In this document: positions 33,167 through 42,690 of the stretch, piece after piece | How the letters are laid out: each line of letters begins with the position of its first letter | Numbering within the stretch: position 1 is the first letter of the stretch | Source of the DNA: Microbacterium sp. 1S1 | Lineage (GTDB): Bacteria > Actinomycetota > Actinomycetes > Actinomycetales > Microbacteriaceae | Reading direction: 5' to 3' | NCBI RefSeq assembly: GCF_008271365.1 | Contig: NZ_CP043430.1 | Coordinates: 2,418,001-2,482,000 of the forward strand | DNA: 64,000 bases | Translations under genes and position numbers: made by a program | The notes under the pieces: model-generated | The model's database searches: none | Seen by the model: only the letters and a program-made list of their open reading frames with translations | Told to the model about the DNA's origin: nothing

Positions 33167-34156
33167 TCAGACCGCCTGCGCGAAGCCGAGGTCGGCGCTC
33201 TCCGCGATGTGCGCGAGGTGCGGGGGGATCTCGCGCCCCTTCGAGGTCATCGACTGCGCCCAGAGCCGTCCGGCCCGGTACGAGGAGCGCACCAGCGGAC
33301 CGGCCAGCACCCCGAGGAAGCCGATCCGCTCCGCCTCCTCCTTGAACTCGACGAACTCGGCCGGTTTCACCCACCGCGACACCGGGAGATGACGCGGGGT
33401 CGGGCGGAGGTACTGGGTGATGGTGATGATGTCGCAGCCGGCATCGTGGAGGTCCTGCAGCGCCTGGACGACCTCCTCCGGCTCCTCGCCCATGCCGAGA
33501 ATGAGGTTCGACTTCGTGATGAGTCCGGCGTCGCGGGCCTGCGTGAGAACGTTGAGGGAGCGCTCGTAGCGGAAGGCCGGCCGGATGCGCTTGAAGATGC
33601 GGGGCACGGTCTCCACGTTGTGCGCGAACACCTCCGGACGGGCATCGAAGATCTGGCCCAGGAAGGCCGGGTCCGCGTTGTGCTCGTTGGCCAGCAGCTC
33701 CACGCCGGTGTTCGGGTTCAGCTCGTGGATCTTGCGCACCGTCTCGGCGTTGAGCCAGGCCCCGGTGTCGGGGAGGTCGTCGCGGGCCACGCTCGTGACG
33801 GTCGCGTATCGGAGGTTCATTCGCTGCACGCTCTCGGCCACGCGTCGCGGCTCGTCGGTGTCGTAATCAGCGGGCTTTCCCGTGTCGATCTGGCAGAAGT
33901 CGCAGCGGCGCGTGCACTGGGAGCCGCCGATGAGGAAGGTCGCCTCCCGGTCCTCCCAGCACTCATAGATGTTCGGGCAGCCGGCCTCCTGGCACACCGT
34001 GTGCAGGTCCTCGCTCTTGACGAGCGAGTGCAAGGCGGAGTATTCCGGCCCCATCTTCGCCTTGGTCTTGATCCACTCGGGCTTCCGCTCGATCGGCGTC
34101 TCGGCGTTGCGGATCTCGAGGCGAAGGAGCTTGCGCCCCTCGGGTGCGGCGGTCAT
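33167..34156 (-). CDS. lipA: Lipoyl synthase
   Basis: 329 residues, radical SAM enzyme that inserts two sulfurs into protein-bound octanoyl groups. The auxiliary cluster motif is [12 protein letters not shown] near residue 55. The SAM cluster CxxxCxxC is in [11 protein letters not shown] near 80. The C-terminal RSSYRAG, which supplies a serine ligand in the family, is present. It starts 4 bases inside lipB's stop (ATGA), so lipB-lipA are co-translated. Confidence 0.97.
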   Translation of the reverse strand: MTAAPEGRKLLRLEIRNAETPIERKPEWIKTKAKMGPEYSALHSLVKSEDLHTVCQEAGCPNIYECWEDREATFLIGGSQCTRRCDFCQIDTGKPADYDTDEPRRVAESVQRMNLRYATVTSVARDDLPDTGAWLNAETVRKIHELNPNTGVELLANEHNADPAFLGQIFDARPEVFAHNVETVPRIFKRIRPAFRYERSLNVLTQARDAGLITKSNLILGMGEEPEEVVQALQDLHDAGCDIITITQYLRPTPRHLPVSRWVKPAEFVEFKEEAERIGFLGVLAGPLVRSSYRAGRLWAQSMTSKGREIPPHLAHIAESADLGFAQAV

Positions 34157-34806
34157 GCCGGGACTCCTGTCAGGTCGGCTGCGGTGTGTGCGGCACGGAA
34201 GGCGTCACGCACGGCGTCGACGAGGTCGAGCGGGCCGACCACGCGCCCGGACACCTCGCTCACCGTCGTCACTCCGGCGTCCGTGATGCCGCAAGGGATG
34301 ATGTCGCGGAAGGGCGCGAGGCTGTTGTCGCAGTTGACGGCGAAGCCGTGCATGGTGACGCCCTGCTGCACGCGCACACCGATCGCGGCCACCTTGTCCT
34401 CCGACAGCGGTCGACGCACCCAGACGCCGCTCCGGCCCTCGACCTGGTGGCCGTCGACGCCGAAGGGACGGAGCACCTCGATGAGGATCCGCTCCAGCCG
34501 CCGGACGTGCGCGACCACATCCATCGGCTCCGGGAGCCGGAAGATCGGGTAGCCGACGAGCTGACCCGGCCCGTGCCACGTGATCTTCCCGCCGCGGTCG
34601 ACGTCGATGACGGGGGTGCCGTCCTGCGGGCGCTCGTGCGGCTCCGTGCGCTTACCCGCGGTGTACACGGCGGCGTGCTCGAGCAGGAGCAGCGTATCCG
34701 GCCGGGCGCCGGAGACGACGTCCGCGTGCACGCGGCGTTGCAGCTCCCACCCCTCGGTGTAGGGGACGGGAGTGGGCACGAAGCCCGGGGTGAGGATGTC
34801 GAGCAT
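34153..34806 (-). CDS. lipB: Lipoyl(octanoyl) transferase
   Basis: 217 residues; moves octanoate from acyl carrier protein to lipoate-dependent enzymes. The catalytic pair is visible: Lys in [16 protein letters not shown] and Cys in RDIIPCGI. The substrate-binding [17 protein letters not shown] is near residue 70. ATG 34806 is chosen for its GAGGGAAG ribosome site; the upstream open frame reads antisense into the TetR gene and is rejected. It is first in the lipB-lipA unit and divergent from the TetR regulator. Confidence 0.96.
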   Translation of the reverse strand: MLDILTPGFVPTPVPYTEGWELQRRVHADVVSGARPDTLLLLEHAAVYTAGKRTEPHERPQDGTPVIDVDRGGKITWHGPGQLVGYPIFRLPEPMDVVAHVRRLERILIEVLRPFGVDGHQVEGRSGVWVRRPLSEDKVAAIGVRVQQGVTMHGFAVNCDNSLAPFRDIIPCGITDAGVTTVSEVSGRVVGPLDLVDAVRDAFRAAHTAADLTGVPA

Positions 34807-34830
34807 GCGTCGTCGCTTCCCTCGAATACA

Positions 34831-34843
34831 TGGATTGCGTCCA
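34831..34843. promoter_or_regulatory. Candidate operator between lipB and the TetR gene
   Basis: Inverted repeat TGGA-TTGCG-TCCA, flanked by two direct copies of AATACAT (34825-34831 and 34846-34852) spaced 21 bases, two helical turns. It could bind the adjacent TetR protein. The arms are short, so chance is possible. Confidence 0.3.
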
Positions 34844-34879
34844 ACAATACATCCCTCACGGCGATACGGCGCGCCGCGG

Positions 34880-34885
34880 TAGCGT
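34880..34885 (+). promoter_or_regulatory. -10 box of the TetR-family regulator
   Basis: TAGCGT, 6 bases before the ATG; leaderless spacing. Confidence 0.5.
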
Positions 34886-34891
34886 GAAGGC

Positions 34892-35479
34892 ATGAATCGG
34901 ACTGGTCGCGCCGGCCGCCCCAAGGCCTCATCTCGCGAGACCCTCGCCGAGGCCGCCTGCGAGCTCTTCCTCGAGCGCGGCTACGACGCGACCTCCGTCG
35001 CCGACATCACGCAGCGTGCCGGCGTGAGTCGGTCGAGCTTCTTCAACTACTTCACGTCCAAGAGCGACGTCCTGTGGTCCGGCATCGATGAGCGCATCGG
35101 CGTCGCGATCAGAGCTCTGGATGCTCTCGGGCGTGATGCGACAGGAGAGCGGGTGCGGGCGATCCTCCAGGGGGTCGTGCAGGACTTCGCGCCGGATCCG
35201 CTCGCCCTGGCACTGCGGAACGCGGCGGCCATGGCGCTGGAAGAGGAGCTGGTGCGAGACACGGGACTCCGGCTGGCGCGCCTGTCGGCCGCCGTCTCCC
35301 GCGCTGCATGCGCCGCCGGGATCGACGTCATGCGCGCCGACGTGCTCGGCGCCGCGCAGGCTGCCGCAGTGCTGTCCGCTCTTCGGGTGTGGGCGGAGGA
35401 GGGCGCCGGGCGCGGGACCCCAGAATCCGTGCTCCGTGAAGCCCTCGCCCGGGTCCACGATCTGCCCTGGGGGGAGTGA
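34892..35479 (+). CDS. TetR/AcrR family transcriptional regulator
   Basis: 195 residues. The N-terminal TetR helix-turn-helix lies at about residues 18-60 ([27 protein letters not shown]). The C-terminal ligand domain is helical and Ala/Arg-rich. The ATG is leaderless-like. It is divergent from lipB and not obviously coupled to a transporter or enzyme gene, so its target may be itself, lipBA, or something outside the window. Confidence 0.9.
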   Translation: MNRTGRAGRPKASSRETLAEAACELFLERGYDATSVADITQRAGVSRSSFFNYFTSKSDVLWSGIDERIGVAIRALDALGRDATGERVRAILQGVVQDFAPDPLALALRNAAAMALEEELVRDTGLRLARLSAAVSRAACAAGIDVMRADVLGAAQAAAVLSALRVWAEEGAGRGTPESVLREALARVHDLPWGE

Positions 35480-35545
35480 CCCGCGGACGGATCGGCGTCG
35501 GCCGGACAGGTCAGTGATGAAGGCATCCCTGACGAGGAGGACACC

Positions 35546-36148
35546 ATGACCCCGGATCCGCTGGACGACCTGCTGGATGGCTCGACGCCGCCCACTCCCA
35601 CCCTCGCTCGACACGAGCTGCGGGCGATGATCGACGCGTCCCGTCGGCGCGCGCGTCCCCGACTCCGGTCGCGCGGTGCGATCGCCGCCGTGACGGCCGT
35701 GGTCCTGGTGGGCGGTGCCGGGGTGGCGACCGCATCCTCCGACTGGCTCTGGGGTGACGGTTTGGAGGACCCCGCACGGAGCTACCGGTTCACCGCGCCG
35801 ACCTGGGGCGAGTGCGAGATCCGCTTCAGCCGCCTGGACACGCACAACCCGCTGATCCAGGCCGATGTCGATCGTGTGGTCGATCAGTGGTTCGCCTCGG
35901 CGGATGTGGAGGCGGAGGCTGCGCCCTACGTGGACGGCCAGTTGCGGATGCACGAGCAGGCCGACGAGGCCGCGGGTGTTCCGGCGACCGATCGGAACGC
36001 AGCGGACACACGGGCCTGGATGGCTCACGAGGGTGCGTTGAACGAGGCGCTCCACGCCGAACTCGAGGAGCACGGGTTCGGGCCGATCCCCGGAGCCGAA
36101 TCCCACTCCCAGGTGCACTGCGACGACGAAACCGGGAGCGGCGAGTGA
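35546..36148 (+). CDS. Single-pass membrane protein coupled to a sigma factor
   Basis: 200 residues, no family recognised. About 45 cytoplasmic residues, rich in Arg at the end (SRRRARPRLRSR), precede one transmembrane helix near 46-66. An extracytoplasmic domain with two Cys (GECEIRFSR and VHCDDE) follows. ATG 35546 has GAGGAGG upstream. The stop overlaps the start of the sigma gene (GTGA). The topology is that of an anti-sigma factor or sensor, but no zinc-binding HxxxCxxC motif is present and the gene order (partner first) is the reverse of the usual one. The role is inferred. Confidence 0.75.
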   Translation: MTPDPLDDLLDGSTPPTPTLARHELRAMIDASRRRARPRLRSRGAIAAVTAVVLVGGAGVATASSDWLWGDGLEDPARSYRFTAPTWGECEIRFSRLDTHNPLIQADVDRVVDQWFASADVEAEAAPYVDGQLRMHEQADEAAGVPATDRNAADTRAWMAHEGALNEALHAELEEHGFGPIPGAESHSQVHCDDETGSGE

Positions 36149-36654
36149 GCAGTCGAGCCGACGACGCGGCGCTGGTCGCCGCGTTCGAAGCGTGCGCCCC
36201 GGATCTCCTGGCCTATCTCGCGCGTCGGGTCGGGTCGGATGACGCCGGCGACCTGCTCGGCGAGACGATGGTCGTCGCCTGGCGGCGTGTCCGGCGTCTT
36301 CCGGACGACCCCGAACGCGCGCGGATGTGGCTGTTCGGCGTCGCGCGGAAGACCCTGCTCAACCACACGCGGGGCGAGCGGCGACGGCGCGCCCTGCAGG
36401 ACCGCATGCGTGGACAGGGAGACGACAGCCCGCTGCACGCGCCGCCGGCGGACGGCGGCTCGGAGGTGCGCGATGCCATCGCGCGCCTCGGTCCGGACCT
36501 CGCTGAGATCGTGCGGCTGGTGCACTGGGACGGGTTCACCCTGTCCGACGCGGCCGCGCTGCTCGGCGTCCCGGCGTCCACGGCGAGAGGGCGGTACCAG
36601 CGCGCCAAGGAGCAGCTCCGCGCCGCGCTGAGCGTGGAGGCTCCGCTCACGTAG
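36145..36654 (+). CDS. ECF-like RNA polymerase sigma factor
   Basis: 169 residues. Region 2 is at about residues 8-75 (APDLLAYLARRVGSDDAGDLLGETMVVAWRR) and region 4 at about 110-160 (LVHWDGFTLSDAAALLGVPASTARGRYQRAKEQL). GTG 36145 overlaps the stop of the membrane partner by 4 bases, so the pair is translated together. ffh follows after 13 bases; its -10 box overlaps the sigma stop codon. It is distinct from the ECF sigma at 4.9 kb in both sequence and partner. Confidence 0.9.
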   Translation: MSSRADDAALVAAFEACAPDLLAYLARRVGSDDAGDLLGETMVVAWRRVRRLPDDPERARMWLFGVARKTLLNHTRGERRRRALQDRMRGQGDDSPLHAPPADGGSEVRDAIARLGPDLAEIVRLVHWDGFTLSDAAALLGVPASTARGRYQRAKEQLRAALSVEAPLT

Positions 36655-36657
36655 AAT
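36652..36657 (+). promoter_or_regulatory. -10 box of ffh
   Basis: TAGAAT overlaps the stop codon of the sigma gene and lies 10 bases before the ffh ATG, giving a very short or absent 5' leader. Confidence 0.45.
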
Positions 36658-36667
36658 CGTAGGCACC

Positions 36668-38230
36668 ATGGCTACCTTTGGCACGCTCTCCGATCGGCTC
36701 ACCGACACCTTCCGCAACCTGCGCACGAAGGGAAAGCTCACCGCCGCCGACGTCGACGGCACGGTGCGCGAGATCCGTCGCGCTCTGCTCGACGCCGACG
36801 TCGCGCTCGCGGTCGTCAAGGATTTCACGGCCAGGGTGCGCGAGCGCGCGCTCGGCGACGAGGTCAACAAGGCGCTGAACCCCGCGCAGCAGGTGGTGCA
36901 GATCGTCAACGAGGAGCTCGTCCAGATCCTCGGTGGCGAGCAACGGCGTCTGCAGTTCGCCAAGACCGCGCCGACCGTGATCATGCTCGCGGGCCTTCAG
37001 GGATCGGGAAAGACGACGTTCGCCGGCAAGCTGGCCAAGCAGCTCGAAGGAGAAGGCCACACGCCGCTCCTCGTCGCCGCCGACCTCCAGCGTCCGAACG
37101 CCGTGAACCAGCTCCAGGTCGTCGCCGAGCAGGCCGGGGCCACGGTGTACGCCCCCGAGCCGGGCAACGGTGTGGGTGACCCGGTCAAGGTGTCGCGCGA
37201 CGGGGTCGAGTACGCCCGCCGCCAGCAGCATGACGTCGTCATCATCGACACCGCCGGTCGCCTCGGCGTCGACGCCGAGCTCATGAAGCAGGCCGCGGAC
37301 ATCCGCAAGGCCGTCGACCCGGACGAGGTGCTGTTCGTCATCGATGCGATGATCGGTCAGGACGCGGTCAACACCGCGAAGGCCTTCCAGGAGGGCGTCG
37401 ACTTCACCGGCGTCGTGCTCTCGAAGCTCGACGGCGATGCCCGAGGTGGAGCGGCATTGTCCGTCGCCTCGGTCACCGGTCGTCCGATCATCTTCGCCTC
37501 CACGGGTGAGCGGCTGGAAGACCTCGAGCCGTTCTACCCCGACCGTATGGCGAGCCGCATCCTCGACCTCGGTGACATCCTGACCCTCATCGAGCAGGCC
37601 CAGCAGGCCTTCGACGAGGAGGAGGCGCGCAAGGTCGCGGAGAAGCTCGCGAACGAGGCCTTCACCCTGGAGGACTTCCTCGAGCAGCTCCAGCAGATGA
37701 AGAAGATGGGCTCGATGAAGAAGATGCTCGGGATGCTCCCGGGCATGGGCCAGATGAAGCAGCAGCTCGAAGACTTCGACGAGCGCGAGATCGATCGCAC
37801 CGAGGCCATCATCCGCTCGATGACGCCTGTCGAGCGTCGCAACCCGAAGATCCTCAACGGGTCGCGTCGACTTCGCATCGCGCGCGGTTCCGGGATGACC
37901 GTCACCGACGTGAACCAGCTCGTGCAGCGTTTCGAGCAGGCGGCGAAGATGATGAAGACGGTTGCGCGCGGTGGCACGCCGAACATTCCGGGCATGGGCC
38001 CGGTCCCCGGCATGGGAAAGCCCGGTGCCTCGTCGAAGCGAGGCAAGAAGGGCAAGGGCGGCGGCGGTAACCGCTCCCGCTCGGGGAACCCCGCGAAGCG
38101 TGCGGCGGAGAACGCCGGCCTCGCGGCCTCGTCGGCTCCGACCGGCTCGGGCTTCGGCCTGGGTGGGGGCGGCGCGGCACCGTCGGAGGCGGACCTCGCC
38201 GAGATCCAGAAGCTCTTCGGCAAGAACTGA
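36668..38230 (+). CDS. ffh: Signal recognition particle protein Ffh
   Basis: 520 residues. SRP54 GTPase that binds signal peptides and 4.5S RNA. The N domain is about residues 1-95; the P-loop GLQGSGKTTFAGK is near 109, DTAGRLGVD near 196, and TKLDGDARGG-type SKLDGDARGG near 254. The Met-rich M domain is about 330-430 (MKKMGSMKKMLGMLPGMGQM). A Gly/Lys-rich tail of some 75 residues extends beyond it, longer than in E. coli. It acts with FtsY and upstream of LepB, also in this window. Confidence 0.97.
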   Translation: MATFGTLSDRLTDTFRNLRTKGKLTAADVDGTVREIRRALLDADVALAVVKDFTARVRERALGDEVNKALNPAQQVVQIVNEELVQILGGEQRRLQFAKTAPTVIMLAGLQGSGKTTFAGKLAKQLEGEGHTPLLVAADLQRPNAVNQLQVVAEQAGATVYAPEPGNGVGDPVKVSRDGVEYARRQQHDVVIIDTAGRLGVDAELMKQAADIRKAVDPDEVLFVIDAMIGQDAVNTAKAFQEGVDFTGVVLSKLDGDARGGAALSVASVTGRPIIFASTGERLEDLEPFYPDRMASRILDLGDILTLIEQAQQAFDEEEARKVAEKLANEAFTLEDFLEQLQQMKKMGSMKKMLGMLPGMGQMKQQLEDFDEREIDRTEAIIRSMTPVERRNPKILNGSRRLRIARGSGMTVTDVNQLVQRFEQAAKMMKTVARGGTPNIPGMGPVPGMGKPGASSKRGKKGKGGGGNRSRSGNPAKRAAENAGLAASSAPTGSGFGLGGGGAAPSEADLAEIQKLFGKN

Positions 38231-38242
38231 GCGGCGGCGAAC

Positions 38243-39151
38243 TCAGCGCAGTGCCACCGGTGCGGCCGAAGGGTCGCCCGCGGTCGCCGGCGTGCCTCGC
38301 GGTCGCGCCACGAACTGCCCGCCGACGAGGGCGGCGAGCGTGATCACGATGCCCGCCACCTGGACCAGGGTGAAGCTCTCGCCGGCGACGAGGACGCCGA
38401 GCAGTGTCGCGACGACCGGTGAGAGCAGTGCGAGGAGGCCGGGCACGATCACTGGCAGACGCTGGATACCGCGGAACCACAGCGTGTAGGCGATGATCCC
38501 TCCCGCGGTCGCAAGCCAGAGGTAGCCGAGGAGCGCGCCTGCGTCGAGGGGAGGAGGCGGGCCCTCGACCGCAAAGGTGAGGGGGAGGAGCAGCATCCCT
38601 CCCGCGGTGAGCTGCCAGCCCGCGTAGGCCACGGGGCCGACGCCGGAGGGGCGTCCCCAGCGCTTGGTGAGGATCATCCCGAGGCCGGTCGCCGTCACCC
38701 CGGCGAGAGCCGCGATGAGGCCCCAGAGATCCAGTGCCGCAGCGGGGCCGAGGACGACGAGGGCGACGCCACCCGCCCCGACCACGGCTGCCGCAGCGGA
38801 TACCGGCCGGATGCGTTCTCCGAGGACGAGCGCCCCAAGCCCCAGCACGATCAGGGGCTGCGCTCCGGCGACGGCGGCGGCCACCCCACCGGGGAGGCGT
38901 TCGGCCGCGAGGAACAGCAGCGGGAAGAACGCTCCGATGTTGAGGGCACCGAGCGCGAGGGTCTTGCCCCACCACGCCCCGTGGGGCAGACGCCGCGCCA
39001 GCAGCACCGCGAGGAAGCCCGCGGGGAGCGAGCGGAGGAGGCCGGCGAGGAGCGGATGGCCGGCGGGGAGCAACTCCGTCGTGACGAGGTACGTCGTGCC
39101 CCACGCCGCAGGGGCCAGAGCCGTGACGAGTGTGAGTGCGAGGCGGTTCAT
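38243..39151 (-). CDS. EamA/DMT-family transporter
   Basis: 302 residues with about ten transmembrane helices in two EamA repeats, typical of drug/metabolite exporters. Repeat marks are APAAWGTTYLVTTELLPAGHPLLAGLLRSLPAG near the start and ALLSPVVATLLGVLVAGESF near the end. ATG 39151 follows CATGCT by 6 bases (leaderless-like). It is divergent from a LysR regulator, which probably controls it; similar pairs export amino acids or related metabolites. Confidence 0.88.
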   Translation of the reverse strand: MNRLALTLVTALAPAAWGTTYLVTTELLPAGHPLLAGLLRSLPAGFLAVLLARRLPHGAWWGKTLALGALNIGAFFPLLFLAAERLPGGVAAAVAGAQPLIVLGLGALVLGERIRPVSAAAAVVGAGGVALVVLGPAAALDLWGLIAALAGVTATGLGMILTKRWGRPSGVGPVAYAGWQLTAGGMLLLPLTFAVEGPPPPLDAGALLGYLWLATAGGIIAYTLWFRGIQRLPVIVPGLLALLSPVVATLLGVLVAGESFTLVQVAGIVITLAALVGGQFVARPRGTPATAGDPSAAPVALR

Positions 39152-39157
39152 GTTTTC

Positions 39158-39210
39158 AGCATGCGAGCCCTCGGCGTATGAGTCCAACGCATTGTTGTCA
39201 CGCTAACGAT
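39158..39210. promoter_or_regulatory. EamA/LysR divergent regulatory region
   Basis: Minus-strand CATGCT (39163-39158) is 6 bases before the EamA start. An imperfect palindrome spans 39191-39210 (ATTGTT, 8 bases, AACGAT) and contains a T-N11-A pattern as in LysR boxes. It abuts the LysR gene start. Confidence 0.4.
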
Positions 39211-39229
39211 GAGCGACGATCATAGACGA

Positions 39230-40108
39230 ATGGATCTCCAGCAACTCCGTTACGTCGTTGCCGTCGCGGACACCGGGTCATTCACCCGGGCGGCCGAGCG
39301 CTGTCACGTCACCCAATCAGCACTGAGCCACCAGATCGCCGCCCTCGAGCGCGAAGTGGGTGTGCGGCTGTTCGCGAGGACCAGCCGGAGCGTCCGGGCG
39401 ACGGAGTCGGGGGAGGCGTTCCTTCATTCCGCACGACGGGCGGTGCGCGCCGCGGACCAGGCGAAGGAGGATGCTGCGGCCGCCGGCGGAGAAGTGCTCG
39501 GGGCCCTCCGCCTCGGGATCATCCCCACGGTGACGGCGCTCGACGTTCCGGCGCTGCTCGTGGCGTACCGCGAGGCACACCCGGCCGCGAGGGTGGAGCT
39601 CCGGGTGGGCAACAGCGATACTCTCATGGCCGCGATCCGTCGGGGAGACCTCGACGTCGCCCTCCTCGGGCTCCGGGAGGGCCTGGACCCCGACGGGGTG
39701 GGCTCCCGGCCGCTCGCGCGGGATCCGCTCGTGGCGGTGCTGCCCCGGGGGCACGACCTCGGGGTTCGGCGATCGCTGCGGCTGAGCGACCTCGCGGATT
39801 CCGCGTTCGCCGACTTCCCCACCGGCACGTCCGGGCGGTCCCAGAGCGATGCGGCTTTCCTCGCGGCGGGGGTGCGGCGCGACGTGGCCTTCGAGGCGGA
39901 CACCGCCGCGAGCCTGATCGGGCTGGTCGCCGCGGGACTGGCCGTCACCCTGCTCGCACCGGGCGTGGTGCGCGGGTTCGAGGATCGCGTCGACACGGTG
40001 CCGCTACGAGACGGCCCGGTCCGCATCGAGCATCTGGCGTGGGATGCCGAGGCGCCCCGCAGCGCTGCGCGGGCCTTCCTGCGGATCGTCGACGCCTCGG
40101 CCTCCTGA
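39230..40108 (+). CDS. LysR-family transcriptional regulator
   Basis: 292 residues from ATG 39230 (MDLQQLRYVVAVADTGSF), the canonical LysR start; an in-frame ATG at 39209 would add 7 residues. The helix-turn-helix is at about 17-37 (FTRAAERCHVTQSALSHQIAALE) and the effector-binding fold at 90-290. It belongs to the group acting on divergent genes, so the EamA transporter is the likely target. The inducer is unknown. Confidence 0.91.
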   Translation: MDLQQLRYVVAVADTGSFTRAAERCHVTQSALSHQIAALEREVGVRLFARTSRSVRATESGEAFLHSARRAVRAADQAKEDAAAAGGEVLGALRLGIIPTVTALDVPALLVAYREAHPAARVELRVGNSDTLMAAIRRGDLDVALLGLREGLDPDGVGSRPLARDPLVAVLPRGHDLGVRRSLRLSDLADSAFADFPTGTSGRSQSDAAFLAAGVRRDVAFEADTAASLIGLVAAGLAVTLLAPGVVRGFEDRVDTVPLRDGPVRIEHLAWDAEAPRSAARAFLRIVDASAS

Positions 40109-40250
40109 GGCCGACCTCCGTCCTCGGCCGGGGTTCGTCCGCTCACCTGCACGATTCGGGCACGTGTGCACGACGGAACCACCGGAAGCTCCGTGCAGCC
40201 GTGCCGCGGTCGTGCACGTGCGTGGTGAGAAGAAGTCGCCGGGACGACGA
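40109..40250. other. Gap between lysR and the glpK terminator
   Basis: No gene seen. It contains an extended inverted repeat: 40161-40174 (CACGTGTGCACGAC) with 40209-40220 (GTCGTGCACGTG), 12 pairs with one bulged base. It could end the lysR transcript. Confidence 0.4.
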
Positions 40251-40278
40251 AGCGGGCCCGGGGAAACCCGGACCCGCT
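40251..40278 (-). terminator. Terminator after glpK
   Basis: A 12-pair stem with one mismatch (40251-40262 with 40267-40278) closed by GAAA on the plus strand. It lies 13 bases past the minus-strand glpK stop. Confidence 0.75.
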
Positions 40279-40291
40279 CGTCAGACGGTGG

Positions 40292-41806
40292 TCAGCGCAC
40301 GTCGTCGTCGACCCAGTCCATCGACTTCGTGACGGCCTTGCGCCACAGGCGGAGCTGACGGTCGCGTTCCGCCTCGTCGAGAGAGGGCTCCCAACGGCGG
40401 TCCTCCTGCCAGTTCGCGGACAGGTCGTCGAGACCGCTCCAGAAACCGACCGCGAGGCCGGCCGCGTAGGCAGCGCCGAGCGCGGTGGTCTCCGCGACGA
40501 CCGGACGGACTACCGGGACGCCGAGGATGTCGGCCTGGAACTGCATGAGCGCATCGTTGGCGACCATGCCGCCGTCGACCTTGAGCTCGCTGAGGTCCAC
40601 TCCGGCGTCCGCGTTGACCGCATCGAGCACGTCGCGGGTCTGGAAGGCGACGGCCTCCAGGGCAGCGCGCGCGATGTGGTTCTTGTTCGCGTAACGGGTG
40701 AGGCCGACGATCGCGCCGCGGGCGTCCGGACGCCAGTAGGGGGCGAACAGACCCGAGAACGCGGGGACGATGTAGACGCCGCCGTTGTCATCGACCTTGT
40801 CGGCCAGCTCCTCGACCTCGGGAGCGGAGGAGATGATGCCGAGCTGGTCGCGCAGCCACTGGATAAGCGAACCGGTGACCGCGATCGATCCCTCCAGTGC
40901 GTAGTGCGTGGGCTGATCGCCGAGCTTGTACCCGACGGTGGTCAGCAGCCCGTTCTTCGAGCGGACGATCTCCTCGCCCGTGTTGAAGATGAGGAAGCAG
41001 CCCGTACCGTAGGTGTTCTTGCTCTCGCCCTTCTGGAACGCGGCCTGGCCGAACGTCGCCGCCTGCTGGTCGCCGAGGATGCCGGCGATCGGCGTCTCGC
41101 GCAGCAGCGATGAGCTCTCAGCCGCGCCGTAGACCTCGGAGGAGGAGCGGATCTCCGGCATCATCGAGCGCGGCACGCCGAACGCCTCGAGGATGTCGTC
41201 TCGCCACTCCAGCGTCTCGAGGTCCATGAACATGGTGCGCGAGGCGTTCGTGACGTCGGTCGCATGCACACCGCCGTCGATGCCGCCGGTGAGGTTCCAG
41301 AGCACCCAGGTGTCGGTCGTGCCGAACAGGAGGTCTCCGGCCTCGGCCTTCTCGCGCGCGCCCTCGACGTTCTCCAGGATCCAGGTGATCTTGGTGCCGG
41401 AGAAGTACGTCGCGAGGGGAAGTCCGACGATCGACTTGAACCGGTCGACGCCCTCGTCGCCCGCGAGGCGGTTGACGATCTCCTGCGTGCGGGTGTCCTG
41501 CCAGACGATGGCGTTGTAGACCGGCTTGCCCGTCGTCTTGTCCCACACGACGGCGGTCTCGCGCTGGTTCGTGATGCCGACCGCGGCGATGTCGTGGCGG
41601 GTCAGGTCGGCGCGACCGAGCGCCAGGCCGATTACCTCCTGGACGTTGCGCCAGATCTCGGCGGCGTCGTGCTCGACCCAGCCGGCCTTCGGAAGGATCT
41701 GCTCGTGCTCCTTCTGGCCGGTGGCGACGATGCTGCCCTTCTTGTCGAAGATGATCGCGCGGCTCGACGTCGTTCCCTGGTCGATCGCGATGATGTAGTC
41801 AGCCAT
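40292..41806 (-). CDS. glpK: Glycerol kinase
   Basis: 504 residues, normal length. FGGY-family kinase making sn-glycerol-3-phosphate from glycerol and ATP. The N-terminal [14 protein letters not shown], the [11 protein letters not shown] region, the [10 protein letters not shown] loop and the C-terminal [25 protein letters not shown] are intact. It is the last gene of the glpD-glpF-glpK run on the minus strand, 36 bases after glpF, and is followed by a terminator. Confidence 0.97.
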   Translation of the reverse strand: MADYIIAIDQGTTSSRAIIFDKKGSIVATGQKEHEQILPKAGWVEHDAAEIWRNVQEVIGLALGRADLTRHDIAAVGITNQRETAVVWDKTTGKPVYNAIVWQDTRTQEIVNRLAGDEGVDRFKSIVGLPLATYFSGTKITWILENVEGAREKAEAGDLLFGTTDTWVLWNLTGGIDGGVHATDVTNASRTMFMDLETLEWRDDILEAFGVPRSMMPEIRSSSEVYGAAESSSLLRETPIAGILGDQQAATFGQAAFQKGESKNTYGTGCFLIFNTGEEIVRSKNGLLTTVGYKLGDQPTHYALEGSIAVTGSLIQWLRDQLGIISSAPEVEELADKVDDNGGVYIVPAFSGLFAPYWRPDARGAIVGLTRYANKNHIARAALEAVAFQTRDVLDAVNADAGVDLSELKVDGGMVANDALMQFQADILGVPVVRPVVAETTALGAAYAAGLAVGFWSGLDDLSANWQEDRRWEPSLDEAERDRQLRLWRKAVTKSMDWVDDDVR

Positions 41807-41842
41807 GTGTTCTCCTTTGAATTCCCGAGCGGTTGAGGGGGA

Positions 41843-42598
41843 TCAGCCGGCGAGGCTGAGCAGGCCGGGGGCGGCGAGGGCGGCGATGACACCACCGATG
41901 AGCGGACCGACGACGGGCACCCACGAGTAGGACCAGTCGCTTGGCCCCTTGCCCTTGATCGGGAGGATCGCGTGGGCGATACGGGGACCGAGGTCTCGGG
42001 CCGGGTTGATGGCGTAGCCGGTCGGACCACCGAGGGAGGCGCCGATCGCGACCACGAGCAGGGCGACGGGAAGAGCCGTGAGCGGGCCGAGGCCGCCGGG
42101 GGTACCGATCTCGATGTCGCCGTAGTCCGCGAACGCGAAGATGACGAACACCAGCACGAACGTGCCGATGATCTCGGTGACCAGGTTCCAGCCGTAGGAC
42201 CGGATGGCGGGGCCGGTGGAGAAGACGCCGAGCTTGTTGGCGGCTTCCGGCTCCTCGTCGAAGTGCTGCTTGTAGGCGAGCCAGACGACGATGGCACCGA
42301 TGATCGCACCGAGCAGCTCGGCAGCCGTCGCGGTGAGGAACATCGCCACCGAGATCTTGCCGGCGACGAAGAGGCCGATACCCACGGCCGGGTTCAGGAT
42401 GGCACCCGAGTACGCCGAGACGAGCACACCCGCGAACACCGCGAGCCCCCATCCCCAGTTCACCATCAGGAAGCCGCCGCCGAAGCCCTTGTTCTTCGCC
42501 AGGGCCACGTTCGCGACGACACCGCAGCCCAGCAGGACCAGCATCGCTGTGCCGACGAGCTCGGAGAGGAAGTAGAGACCGAGATTGACGTCAGTCAT
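41843..42598 (-). CDS. glpF: Glycerol uptake facilitator (aquaglyceroporin)
   Basis: 251 residues, six membrane helices and two half-helices. The first NPA box is AILNPAVGIGLF near residue 66. The second, YAINPARDLGPR near 202, has the Asp after NPAR that marks glycerol channels rather than water channels. It is membrane-located and feeds GlpK, encoded 36 bases downstream. A strong hairpin separates it from glpD upstream. Confidence 0.95.
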   Translation of the reverse strand: MTDVNLGLYFLSELVGTAMLVLLGCGVVANVALAKNKGFGGGFLMVNWGWGLAVFAGVLVSAYSGAILNPAVGIGLFVAGKISVAMFLTATAAELLGAIIGAIVVWLAYKQHFDEEPEAANKLGVFSTGPAIRSYGWNLVTEIIGTFVLVFVIFAFADYGDIEIGTPGGLGPLTALPVALLVVAIGASLGGPTGYAINPARDLGPRIAHAILPIKGKGPSDWSYSWVPVVGPLIGGVIAALAAPGLLSLAG

Positions 42599-42619
42599 GT
42601 CTTCGTTGACCTTTCTTGC

Positions 42620-42645
42620 GGGTCGGGGCCCCTCTGCCCCGACCC
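42620..42645 (-). terminator. Hairpin between glpD and glpF
   Basis: Perfect 9-pair stem GGGTCGGGG (42620-42628) with CCCCGACCC (42637-42645), with a neighbouring CCCC-ATAA-GGGG repeat (42646-42657 region). It probably reduces read-through from glpD into glpF or protects message ends. Confidence 0.55.
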
Positions 42646-42690
42646 CTTATGGGGTAGCACCGCGAGGAGGGCGCGGTGGTCGGAGTCCCG

